From NCBI GenBank assembly GCA_029100405.1, contig JAQXPG010000014.1, forward strand, positions 1 through 64,000: a stretch of 64,000 nt of DNA. The letters run 5' to 3'. This document shows positions 51,238-60,790 of the stretch, piece by piece. Within the stretch, counting starts at the first letter, position 1. Every line of letters starts with the position of its first letter. The notes under the pieces are model-generated. The model ran no database searches, was not told the DNA's origin, and was given only the letters and a program-made list of their open reading frames with translations. This stretch comes from Lachnospiraceae bacterium. GTDB lineage: Bacteria > Bacillota > Clostridia > Lachnospirales > Lachnospiraceae. The position numbers and the translations under genes are program-made.

Positions 51238-52995
51238 TCACGCCATACGATGGCTCATCTGATACTTTCTCTTATCTTCCTGCATAGCCTGGTCAGCCTT
51301 TCGAATCCCTGCCTTTACCTCCATGCCATGGCTGACCCAGGCGGATCCGATCGCCATGGAAGGAGTGGCCGGATCGGTCTGCAGTTCCCGCAGGGAACGC
51401 ACCATGTCCAGGAATTTTTCTTCGCTCTTTTCACTGATCAAGGCAAGAAATTCATCGCCTCCGATCCGGTAGATATTCTGTCTCCCGAACAGGTCCGACA
51501 AGACTTGGACGGCTCTTCTTAAGACTTCATCGCCTCCCATAAAGCCTTGCCTGTCATTGATCTCCTTCATGGAATTCAGATTGCAATAAATGATCCCGGC
51601 TGATTGATCCCTGGTCTGAATCCTCTGCAGGCATTTCAGCATATCTTCTCTCTTCTTTGCCCCGGTCGTCTTATCATATTTCTTCAGATCCTCCAGACGG
51701 TCCATCAGAATATGGTTTGATACTTTTACGGAAATAAAGAAAGCGACATTCTGCATGACTTTTCGGATATCAACCGTTTCACTCGGCGTAAAATTATGAA
51801 TGCCCATGAGGCCGATGGCCTCTCCTCCGGAATAGAAGGGAACTGTCATCATATTGCGGATGCCTTCCTTCTTCATGATCTGGTAATTGACCGGAAAGCG
51901 ATCCCGAAGCTCTTCAATATCTTCGACCAGACTCAGATGAGGAGATCCGTTCTCAATCCCCCAGCCCCGGCTAATCTCCGGATTGACCTTGGATCCCAGT
52001 TTTTTTAAGAGAGGCTCAACTCCGGACGCACACCATTCGAAGGAATTCCGAATGAGAGGGCCTTTCTTCTCTACGATATAGATCCGGTCAGGATGGATCA
52101 CATGGCTCAATTCCTCCAGCACTCTCTGCATGGCTCTGGAATAATCAGCATCCATATCGAGTGTCCTGCAGATCTGTAAGATCAGCTTATCCGTATTCTG
52201 GTTTCGAAGCAGAGCCTTTCGGTCGGACTGGGTATCTTCCACCGGCTGGAAGGAGAAAACCGAACAGCCGGGAATGCCGATCGGAGCAACGGTCAGATGA
52301 TACCAGCGATCCGTCAGGCGGTCGAAATAGTGGCTGTCCGATTTCCGCCGATAGACAGAGGCCCGGGAAGCATATTCGATCCAGGAGGGATCCACTGATC
52401 CGAAGACTTCCGAATGCGTATGACCGATCAGTTTCTTTCGTTCCCGTCCGATCAACTTACAATAGGCATCGGACATATCCAGATAAAGAAGGTCCTCCGG
52501 AATGCTTGTGTCCGGTTTCAATACACTCCGATAGATCACATAGACGACCGGAAGATCATGACAGAAATCCGGAATGACAAGCTTCTGAGAAGAGATCCTA
52601 TCATCCCCCTCTCCCTCAGCGGTCGGCGTGACCGTCCAGGACTGGATGATCTTCTGATACTGCTGCCACTGGCGCTGAAATTTTCCGAGATCATCTGTCA
52701 GAGTCGGACGGACTTCTGACCTTAAATCCTCGACGACAGCGGAAATGGTACGGCTTAAAGGCAAAAGTCCGAGACTTAAGGCTGCTCCTTTTAAATCATG
52801 AGCGATCACAAATGCCTGCTGCCACTCACTGTTGTCAATGGCGTTTTCAAGCCTTCGAAGGGCATCATCCTGGCTGAATTCCAGGAGCAGCTTATAATAG
52901 AAATCCTTATCTTCAAGAACCCTTCGAAGCCCTGCTTTGGTATCTGCTCCCCATTGATCCAGATAATCACAGACACTTCTCAGATTATTGTCCAT
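51238..52995 (-). CDS. HPt-PAS-GAF-GGDEF signalling protein
   Basis: A 585-residue cytoplasmic protein. An N-terminal HPt domain has the phosphoacceptor His66 in AHDLKGAALSLG; a PAS-like region (about 145-260), a GAF domain (about 275-430) and a GGDEF domain with intact YRIGGDEFLAL follow, so it should make c-di-GMP. ATG 52995 has AGGAGGG upstream and overlaps the end of the CheB-CheR kinase gene by 11 nt, so the two are coupled. It is the natural acceptor for that kinase's receiver. Confidence 0.88.
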   Translation of the reverse strand: MDNNLRSVCDYLDQWGADTKAGLRRVLEDKDFYYKLLLEFSQDDALRRLENAIDNSEWQQAFVIAHDLKGAALSLGLLPLSRTISAVVEDLRSEVRPTLTDDLGKFQRQWQQYQKIIQSWTVTPTAEGEGDDRISSQKLVIPDFCHDLPVVYVIYRSVLKPDTSIPEDLLYLDMSDAYCKLIGRERKKLIGHTHSEVFGSVDPSWIEYASRASVYRRKSDSHYFDRLTDRWYHLTVAPIGIPGCSVFSFQPVEDTQSDRKALLRNQNTDKLILQICRTLDMDADYSRAMQRVLEELSHVIHPDRIYIVEKKGPLIRNSFEWCASGVEPLLKKLGSKVNPEISRGWGIENGSPHLSLVEDIEELRDRFPVNYQIMKKEGIRNMMTVPFYSGGEAIGLMGIHNFTPSETVDIRKVMQNVAFFISVKVSNHILMDRLEDLKKYDKTTGAKKREDMLKCLQRIQTRDQSAGIIYCNLNSMKEINDRQGFMGGDEVLRRAVQVLSDLFGRQNIYRIGGDEFLALISEKSEEKFLDMVRSLRELQTDPATPSMAIGSAWVSHGMEVKAGIRKADQAMQEDKRKYQMSHRMA

Positions 52996-55900
52996 CGGCG
53001 GTATCCCTCCTTTCAAAAGCTTCCGCCAGCTTATAAAAAAGATGGTCCGGTTCGATCGGTTTCTCGATATAACCATCCATTCCGGCCCTTAAGCAGGATT
53101 CTTCCGTCCCCTGAGAGGCATCCGCCGTAAGAGCCAGAATCGGGATCGTCTTCGCATCCTCCTGATTGAGATTACGGATCTCTCTGGTACATTCCTTTCC
53201 ATCCATGACAGGCATCATAAGATCCATAAGGATCGCCTGGAAATGATAAGCTCCCTGGGTACGGAAGAGATCCAGAGCCTCTTGTCCATCCGTTGCCAGT
53301 TCATAATGAATGCCCTTGGTCTTCAGGATCTTCATGATGACTTCTGCATTGATCCGGTTATCTTCGACTAAAAGCACATTCTTTCCGTAAAGGACCTGTT
53401 CCTCATAGGTCTCTGCATGATAAGAAGCCAGGCGGACCTGTTCATCCGTCGCCAGAGGGAAGGTAAAGTGCAGGATGAATTCCGTTCCATGCCCCTCTTC
53501 GCTGATACAGGAAATGTCACCATCCATAATAGAGGTCAGAGTCTTAACGATATAGAGGCCGAGGCCGTTTCCACCCTCTCCGCCATTCGGATTCTTTCCT
53601 TCCTGCTCAAAAGGCAGATACATTCTCTTCTGGAAGTCCTTACTCATACCGACGCCATCATCCCTTACCGTGAAAGTATAGCGAGCCGTACTGCCCGCAT
53701 AACGGACATTAACGCCGAGGCGGATATGTCCTCCCTTCTTGGTATATTTCAGGCTGTTCTGAAGCAGATTTACAAGCACTCTCTCCAAATGCTTTGCATC
53801 TGCCATGACCACCCTGTTGACGCTGCCGGTAACCTGGATCTGAAAATCCCGTCCCATCTGCTTCATTTGAACAGCCATGACCTTGTCGATATTATCTACA
53901 ATCGTTTTTTCCCGGATCGCAGAGGAGACCGAAACGATCTTTCCGGCATGGATCTGACTGGTCTCCAGGATCTCCTCAATTAATCCTAAGAGATATTTAC
54001 TGGATGCTTCCACCTTGCCAAGATCCTCCGCAAGGTCCTCCGGAAGATCCGGCTTCTGGAGGTCAAGCTGGGTCAGGCCGAGGATCGCTGTCAGAGGCGT
54101 CCGCATATCATGCGACATATGAGACAGGAAGCTCTCCTTTTCCCTTCCTTCTTCCACTGCTTTCCGAAGGGCTCTGGACAATTCCTCCACCTGTTCCTGG
54201 TCATCGATCTGCTTTGTCGTATCCACGAAAGTCAAAACCAGGCCCTGGATCTGTCCATCTGTATTCTTTCCGGTATCCGGGTCGGTGATATGACTCCGGT
54301 AAGGAGCAATCCGGATGAGATAGGTCTTTCCTGAAGTCGATGCGCAATGCTCTTCCATCGCTTCTTCGGTCTCCAGGACCTGTCGGCATTGATTCAAAAG
54401 GTCGACCGTGGCGAAACTGAAGGTCAGGTATTTCAAGGATCTTCCGACATCCTGCTCCCCGATATTGAATTCCGATGCGATATATTCGGTGAACTTTCGG
54501 ATATTCAGATTCTTATCGACCATGATGATTCCGATCAGAGTCGTTGACAGGAAATTGGCCATATCATCATTCAAGTCGCCCAATTCCTTGACCTTGGCCT
54601 GATATTCACTGTTTACGGTATAGAGCTCTTCATTGACCGACTGCAGCTCCTCATTCGAGGACTGTAGTTCCTCATTGGAAGTCAAAAGCTCTTCATTTGC
54701 CGCCTGAAGTTCGGCATTGACCGATTCCAGTTCCGAAACCGCCTGTTTCAGCTTATCCCGGGTACCACGAAGCTCGGTCTCAAGATTTGCGATCCGCTCG
54801 GATGCTGCCGTGTCGATCTTAAAATCCTTCACTTCTCCGCTGACTTCCTGATTGCCCTGTATGAAAACAATGGCGGTATAGTCCGTATTCCTGCCATTCT
54901 GATCGAAAACCGGCTGGGCAACCAAGGTAATATATTCTTCCTTCCCATCGGACTGGAAAGGAACCTTATCATAGGCAACCCTGGCCTTTTTGCTTCGGCT
55001 TTCCCGAAGAGCTGTCGAGACCGCGATCTTCAGATCTGACCGCAGCAGCATGAAGATATCCAGTGTTGCCAGTCCGACCGGGATCGAGAGAAATTTAGAA
55101 CAATCCCCGTAGGTCCGGATCAGTTCATTTTTCCCGTCCAGAAGAGCTGTCGCCGGCATCAGATTCTCCAGAATGCTGGTATTCAGTTCATTGGAAGCCA
55201 CCTGCTCCTCAGATTCTTCTTCCGTGCCCTGATCTGCTACCGGTTCCAGGTTGGTCTCTATACTTTGAAGACTGTAGCCCAATTCCTCGTGGGCAGGCGC
55301 CTTGCCGGAAACATTATGAATGAAGATCTTCTCATTAGGGCAGACTGTGCGGAAGACATCATCATAATCCGTGACGGATTCCGATTTCCCAAGAAACAGA
55401 TATCCATGGTCATTCAGAGCCCGATGAAAGATCGAGAAAAGATTCTTCTGCAGGACCGTCTGGAAGTAGATGAGGACATTCCGGCAGCTGATGAGATCCA
55501 GTTTTCCGAAAGGGGGATCCTGGAAGACATTATGCTTGGCAAAAATGATCATCTGACGGACATTTCGCCGAACCTGATATTTATTGCCCTTACGGACAAA
55601 GAAGCGGGACAGACGACTGATGGAGACGTCTTCAATGATATTATCGCCATAGGTCCCCTTCATGGCGGTTGCAATGGCATCCGAGTCCAGATCCGTTGCA
55701 AAGATTTTCACCTTCCTGTGAATATTTAATTCTTCCATGGCTTCCAGGAAGAGAATGGCGATCGAATAGGCTTCCTCACCGGTCGAGCAGCCGGCTACCC
55801 AGACCCGGATCTGCTTGGACTGAGGCGCCTCTTTCAGGATCAGCTTAATCACATTTTCTTTCAGAACATCGAAATAATCACTGTCCCGGAAGAAGGAAGT

Positions 55901-56740
55901 GACACCGATCAGAACCTCCTTGGCCAGAAGTTTGGCTTCGTCCGGATTGTTGTTGAGATAGTTGACATAGGCCTGGAGATTAGGATTATGGGTGATCACC
56001 AGCCGCCGCTCGATCCTTCGTAAGATCGTCGTCTGCTTATAATAGGTATAGTTGATATTGGTCACATTCCGAAGAATGGAGAAGATCTGGGCCATGAGAT
56101 CCTGATCCGAGAGCTTTAATTTTGCACTGTCATCGACCATGGAAGATGCGATATGGGCCATTTCCCTGGCGATGGACTCGGGATTCTGCACCAGATCCGC
56201 AAAACCGGTTGCGATCGCATTTCTTGGCATGCCGTCGAATTTCGCTGATTCCGGAGACTGAACGATGATCATGCCATTTTGATCTTTGATAAAACGTATC
56301 CCATTCGTTCCGTCAGATCCCGTGCCCGAAAGGATGACTGCAACAGAACGATTCCCGAAGGAAAACGCCATGGAGCGGAAGAAAATATCGATGGGATGAT
56401 TGATAAGCTGGGTATTGTATTCATGCAGGCGAAGGATGTCGCCCTGGACTTCCACATCGAAACGGGGCGGGATCATGTAGACATGATTCTTTTCCAGTTT
56501 CATCCCGTCCTCGATCTCTACCACCTTCATATTGGTATATTTCCCAAGGATCTCGGTCAGAAGGCTCTTATGATCCGGTGCCAGATGCTGTATGATCACA
56601 AAGGCCATACCGGTATTGGAAGGCAGGAAGGTCAGAAACTGCTGAAGAGCCTCGAGCCCTCCGGCACTGGCACCGACTCCAACCAGACAATTCGGCCTTG
56701 TCACCAGGCCTGTATTTTTCATTTCTCTTTCATACTCCAT
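52985..56740 (-). CDS. CheB-CheR-PAS hybrid histidine kinase-receiver fusion
   Basis: A 1251-residue fusion. CheB methylesterase (about 18-200) with triad Ser25 (GASAGG), His52 (QHLAPDH) and Asp143 (GTGSDGT). CheR methyltransferase (about 220-490) with TSFFRD, AGCSTGEEAYSIAI, ISCRNVLIYF and FLGKSES. A long heptad coiled coil (about 660-740, repeats of SNEELQ). PAS (about 745-860). HisKA with SHDMRTPLTAI, HATPase with NLLQNSLKY, DDGVGM and GNGLGLYIV, and a receiver with LLVEDNRINAEV and LMDLMMPVMDG. All active sites look intact. No chemoreceptor or CheA/W/Y is nearby. It is coupled to the HPt-GGDEF gene. Confidence 0.93.
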   Translation of the reverse strand: MEYEREMKNTGLVTRPNCLVGVGASAGGLEALQQFLTFLPSNTGMAFVIIQHLAPDHKSLLTEILGKYTNMKVVEIEDGMKLEKNHVYMIPPRFDVEVQGDILRLHEYNTQLINHPIDIFFRSMAFSFGNRSVAVILSGTGSDGTNGIRFIKDQNGMIIVQSPESAKFDGMPRNAIATGFADLVQNPESIAREMAHIASSMVDDSAKLKLSDQDLMAQIFSILRNVTNINYTYYKQTTILRRIERRLVITHNPNLQAYVNYLNNNPDEAKLLAKEVLIGVTSFFRDSDYFDVLKENVIKLILKEAPQSKQIRVWVAGCSTGEEAYSIAILFLEAMEELNIHRKVKIFATDLDSDAIATAMKGTYGDNIIEDVSISRLSRFFVRKGNKYQVRRNVRQMIIFAKHNVFQDPPFGKLDLISCRNVLIYFQTVLQKNLFSIFHRALNDHGYLFLGKSESVTDYDDVFRTVCPNEKIFIHNVSGKAPAHEELGYSLQSIETNLEPVADQGTEEESEEQVASNELNTSILENLMPATALLDGKNELIRTYGDCSKFLSIPVGLATLDIFMLLRSDLKIAVSTALRESRSKKARVAYDKVPFQSDGKEEYITLVAQPVFDQNGRNTDYTAIVFIQGNQEVSGEVKDFKIDTAASERIANLETELRGTRDKLKQAVSELESVNAELQAANEELLTSNEELQSSNEELQSVNEELYTVNSEYQAKVKELGDLNDDMANFLSTTLIGIIMVDKNLNIRKFTEYIASEFNIGEQDVGRSLKYLTFSFATVDLLNQCRQVLETEEAMEEHCASTSGKTYLIRIAPYRSHITDPDTGKNTDGQIQGLVLTFVDTTKQIDDQEQVEELSRALRKAVEEGREKESFLSHMSHDMRTPLTAILGLTQLDLQKPDLPEDLAEDLGKVEASSKYLLGLIEEILETSQIHAGKIVSVSSAIREKTIVDNIDKVMAVQMKQMGRDFQIQVTGSVNRVVMADAKHLERVLVNLLQNSLKYTKKGGHIRLGVNVRYAGSTARYTFTVRDDGVGMSKDFQKRMYLPFEQEGKNPNGGEGGNGLGLYIVKTLTSIMDGDISCISEEGHGTEFILHFTFPLATDEQVRLASYHAETYEEQVLYGKNVLLVEDNRINAEVIMKILKTKGIHYELATDGQEALDLFRTQGAYHFQAILMDLMMPVMDGKECTREIRNLNQEDAKTIPILALTADASQGTEESCLRAGMDGYIEKPIEPDHLFYKLAEAFERRDTADGQ

Positions 56741-56831
56741 AAAACACCCTCTTTTCTACCAATTCCATCCGGATCCGACATCTTGCGATCCGGACCGGTT
56801 TTCATTCCCTGGTCGGAATGATCGAATCGGT

Positions 56832-59800
56832 CTATATTTCACCCGAATCAAAAGATTCCTTGTCACTTTCCGTCAGGAGGATACCCTTCTTTTCCCGACG
56901 GGCCAGATAGAGGTTCTTCTCCGCCCGGAAAATAAGATCCTCGATATCACCCTCCCCGTAAACTGCACCAATTGCCACTCTGATCTGACAGGCAACAGCA
57001 CCATGCATAGCCAGGATACTTTCCGCCGCATTCCGTATCAAGTGCAGACGCCCTTTCAGAGTCTCTTCGCTGATCTGATCCAGAATTGCGATAAATTCAC
57101 CGCCATCATAATGGAACAGCAGATCTTCTTTTCGAAAACTGTCCTGAAGAATCTGCCCCAATTCCCTTAACAGGCCTTCTGCCTTCTCTTTTCCGATCAG
57201 ATCCTGCAGCTTTCTGTAATTCAGGATTTCTATTGCGGCCAATGCCCCTGCTCTGCAGCCGGCCAGCTGCTCTTCAAAATACCGGCGGTTTCTTAGACCA
57301 GTCACCGGATCGATATATTCCTTGTCCTTTTGAAAAGTCGGCAGGGCAATGTGCCGTTTACTCGTAAGAGCCTCATTCTCTACCCGGACCTCCGCCTCCA
57401 GGCAGTACTCTTTGCCTTGAAAAAGGAGCGGATGTGCAAGCATGAGATAAGTCCCGTCAGCCCTGTGCTGAATCGCAATATCCTTGCCTCCTCTTGCCAT
57501 AGCTCTTGCAGCCAGACAATCCCTGCAGCGTTCGTTCATCCCCCAATGTTTCCAGCAGAAACCATCTTCCATATTCTCGGGATCGCTGCGAAAAGGTTCT
57601 ACAATACTTCGACTTGGTACATTTACAATATGGACCTTATCAAAAATCTTCTCATACTCCGCCATGCGAAATTCCAGTTCCGCTGCAGTCAGTTTCCAGG
57701 ATGATGTCTCATCGATCTCTACCCGGCCGACCGTTACCGCCAGGAGCCGGTACTGCGAATAGGTCTCCTTTCGGCTTGCTGATCCGTATCCGACTTTGGT
57801 CAGTATGGCATGCCCGTCAATCTCATGAATCCGGTCGATCTGCCGCATACACTGTTTCATCCGTTCATCGAAATTTGCCCTGGAGGGCGCAGTCTTTCGA
57901 AGGATGGCAAAAGTCCCCTTCTGCACGCGGGCTACCGTACAATTCTCCTGAAAAGAAATCTGAAGGATGTCCGCGATCTTAAGGATCAGGTTCTCTGCAG
58001 AAAGCATGCCGAAAGAATCATAGATTCTGTCATAGGAAGGGAAAAACAGTATGCCGAGACTATAATCTTCCCGATTTTTCTGATAGTTGTCCTCGTAGGC
58101 GGATAAGGCAGACAGGAATCCCTGAATGGACAGAAATCCCGTGACAGGATCCTTCATCAGGTTTGCTTCCGCTGCCCTGGCCTTGGGCAGAAGCTTATCC
58201 GCATCAACAAAATAACCCATCAGGCCGACAATCTTACCGTCTTTGTAGACCGGGAACTTTGTCGCCTGAATATTCCTGATGATCCCATTTAAAACATTCT
58301 GGCCGGGGACGGAATAAACCGTGCTTCCCTGCGTGATCACTTTCAGCTCATCTTCTTTGTATAAGCTTCCGTCAATATGCCAGCCCTGGTCCTCGTCTGT
58401 TTTCCCCATGATCTCCTTTTCCGAGTCAAAGCCATAGAAATTCAGGAAGGATCTGGAAGCTCCGAGGAATCTCCTCTCCCGGTCTTTCCAGAAGAAGTGG
58501 ATCCTGGACTGCTCCATCAGAGCCGTAAAAAGAAGATGCTCCATTTCCATGCGGTTACCGAGTTTTTTCTCTTCCCTTGCCAGACTGCCCCAGTCATCCT
58601 GCCAGAGCAGGCGAACCAGATCTTCAGGATTCTCGGCAGCCGAAACAGCAGCAGGCTTAATACAAAAGAGGCAGGTCTCCTGATTGATGCCCGGGATCCG
58701 AACCCAGGTAAATTCCATCCATTGAATGGAACCGTCTTTCTGGATCATACGGTAAAGTGCGTTGAAACTGTCCCTTTTCAAGCGAATCATCTCTTGACTG
58801 ATGCAGGAATAGCCGGAATTCTCCCGGAAACGATCCTGGTCCTTGAAGTAGATCCGGTTCCAGATCAACTCCAGAACCCGTTTCCCGATATAGGTATCTC
58901 CCGGATTCTCCCCATCCACTGAGGACTGGATCACCTGGATTTCCTGCTTTGTGACATTGACCAGATAGATATCCTCATAAGACTGGATCAGACTTCGAAG
59001 AACCGGATCGAAACGGACGATGTCTCCCTTCTCCTCTCTCGTGGCATCCGTACATTCCACCAGAAGCATAGAGCCTGTGACGCTGTCTGCCAGTTTCTTC
59101 ATTCGAATTCTGAGATAATGTCCCATGTAGAAGAGATAGGCTGTCTCGATCGCATTACTTAAGATCGCAGACCGGATCAATTTCAGAATTCTTTCACTGG
59201 TGAAGGACTGATTCCGATTCAGGGCATCTTCAATGCCCTTCTTTCCTGTCAGACCATTCTCCATCAGGATCTCTCGAAAGGCCTGATTCTGATAGTAGAG
59301 CCGGATCTGATCGTCATGGAAGGAAATCATCGCACGCGGTTCTTTCACATTTAAGTCGATCTGTCCGACTTCATCGAAGAAGTCTTTTTCCGCCTGATTT
59401 TCAAACACGAGATTTCGATTCTCTAATTTGATCAGTAACTGATCCAAGGGCAGGGGCCTGGAGTAGTAATAACCCTGAATTTTCTCACAGCCCATTTCCC
59501 GTAAGGCATCCAGCTGTTCTTCTGTCTCCACTCCTTCTGCCAGCGTGTGAACGCCCAGCTCCTTGGCCATCTGAATGACCGACCGCACGATGGCCAGAGA
59601 CTTCTTACTACCATTTAAGAGAAAACCGCGGTCCAGTTTGATCTCATCAAAATCAAAATCTTTCAGTGAATTCAGAGAAGAAAAAGCAGAGCCGAAGTCA
59701 TCCATCCAGACTTCATATCCGGCATTATGAAAACGGCTCATCTGGTCCCGGATCTTCTCCGGGGCATCCATAACGGTCGTCTCCGTAAGTTCCACACAGA

Positions 59801-60692
59801 TCCATTCGGGATGGAGTCCCTTCTTTTTTACCATGCTGCTGACCAGTTGGAAGGGATCCATCACATCAAAATCTCTTCTGGAAAAGTTCACGGAAACAGG
59901 AACGATGGCAAGTCCCCGGTCATAGCGTTCCTTTAACATGGAAGTCACCTGATCCACAACGTAACTGTCCAGTTTATAGGACAGATGCCTCTCCTCAAGA
60001 AGAGGAACAAAATCCGCCGGCGAGATCAGACCATATTTGGGATCATCCCAACGAGTCAAAGCCTCCAATGAGCAGACCATCCCATTCAAAGTCCGGATCA
60101 CCGGCTGATAATAGATCTTAATATAGGAGTGTGAAATCGCTTCATCAATGGCGGATTGGATATAATGTCTTTTCTCCAGACTCTCCCTTAGCTCATTGGT
60201 GAAGTAGCACAGATAATGCATACTGTCATTTCGCAGCTGGTCGCAGGCTATCTTCGCCATGTCCAGATTCTCGGCTTGCAGATCTGTTTTCGCTACCACG
60301 AGAATCCCGGTCAGAAGGTTCAGGCTGAAGCTGTCCCTGAGATGAAATACCCTGTCATGGGCCAGACTGACCTTTTTCTCCAATCCCTCTATATCCTCTG
60401 AAAGGCAGGCAAAATGATCCGCCGACAGGCGAGCCGTCCCTTCCTTCCCGAAAACATCCGATAAGACCTCTGCGACATCTTTGAGACAGCGGTCGCCTTC
60501 TTTCATCCCAAAGGCTTCGTTATACATTTTGAAGCCGGAAATATTAAAATACAGAAGTACGGCCCTGCCCCGGTCCTCCTCTTCTTTTGCGCGATATGCC
60601 CATTCTTTCAAAAGACAAAGCATATACGACCTGTTATAGGAACAGGTGATATAATCTTTGTATTCGATCTCCTTATCCCTGATATGACCCAT
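56832..60692 (-). CDS. Multi-domain GGDEF-EAL-PAS-GGDEF-GGDEF protein, probable c-di-GMP phosphodiesterase
   Basis: A 1286-residue protein. First GGDEF-like domain has SADHF in place of GGDEF. The EAL domain (about 185-430) is complete: EALTRW, ELTETTV, MDDFGSAFSSL, KLDRGFL, AEGVET and IQGYYYSRP. PAS-like regions follow (including FFWKDRERRFLGAS). A second GGDEF-like domain reads VQKGTFAIL. Then a C-rich segment (CWKHWGMNERCRDC) and a third GGDEF-like domain with YDGGEFIAIL. All three cyclase motifs are altered, so net phosphodiesterase activity is inferred. ATG 60692 is chosen because AGGAGAGGG lies upstream; the longer frame begins with TTG and no site. Confidence 0.88.
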   Translation of the reverse strand: MGHIRDKEIEYKDYITCSYNRSYMLCLLKEWAYRAKEEEDRGRAVLLYFNISGFKMYNEAFGMKEGDRCLKDVAEVLSDVFGKEGTARLSADHFACLSEDIEGLEKKVSLAHDRVFHLRDSFSLNLLTGILVVAKTDLQAENLDMAKIACDQLRNDSMHYLCYFTNELRESLEKRHYIQSAIDEAISHSYIKIYYQPVIRTLNGMVCSLEALTRWDDPKYGLISPADFVPLLEERHLSYKLDSYVVDQVTSMLKERYDRGLAIVPVSVNFSRRDFDVMDPFQLVSSMVKKKGLHPEWICVELTETTVMDAPEKIRDQMSRFHNAGYEVWMDDFGSAFSSLNSLKDFDFDEIKLDRGFLLNGSKKSLAIVRSVIQMAKELGVHTLAEGVETEEQLDALREMGCEKIQGYYYSRPLPLDQLLIKLENRNLVFENQAEKDFFDEVGQIDLNVKEPRAMISFHDDQIRLYYQNQAFREILMENGLTGKKGIEDALNRNQSFTSERILKLIRSAILSNAIETAYLFYMGHYLRIRMKKLADSVTGSMLLVECTDATREEKGDIVRFDPVLRSLIQSYEDIYLVNVTKQEIQVIQSSVDGENPGDTYIGKRVLELIWNRIYFKDQDRFRENSGYSCISQEMIRLKRDSFNALYRMIQKDGSIQWMEFTWVRIPGINQETCLFCIKPAAVSAAENPEDLVRLLWQDDWGSLAREEKKLGNRMEMEHLLFTALMEQSRIHFFWKDRERRFLGASRSFLNFYGFDSEKEIMGKTDEDQGWHIDGSLYKEDELKVITQGSTVYSVPGQNVLNGIIRNIQATKFPVYKDGKIVGLMGYFVDADKLLPKARAAEANLMKDPVTGFLSIQGFLSALSAYEDNYQKNREDYSLGILFFPSYDRIYDSFGMLSAENLILKIADILQISFQENCTVARVQKGTFAILRKTAPSRANFDERMKQCMRQIDRIHEIDGHAILTKVGYGSASRKETYSQYRLLAVTVGRVEIDETSSWKLTAAELEFRMAEYEKIFDKVHIVNVPSRSIVEPFRSDPENMEDGFCWKHWGMNERCRDCLAARAMARGGKDIAIQHRADGTYLMLAHPLLFQGKEYCLEAEVRVENEALTSKRHIALPTFQKDKEYIDPVTGLRNRRYFEEQLAGCRAGALAAIEILNYRKLQDLIGKEKAEGLLRELGQILQDSFRKEDLLFHYDGGEFIAILDQISEETLKGRLHLIRNAAESILAMHGAVACQIRVAIGAVYGEGDIEDLIFRAEKNLYLARREKKGILLTESDKESFDSGEI

Positions 60693-60790
60693 ACCCTCTC
60701 CTGTCTGACAAATGTTTCCTTCGATTCGGAAGGAATGAACAGATCCGCTCCCGAGATCTTCGAACAAGTCAGCCTCTGTCAGTTCTAAGC

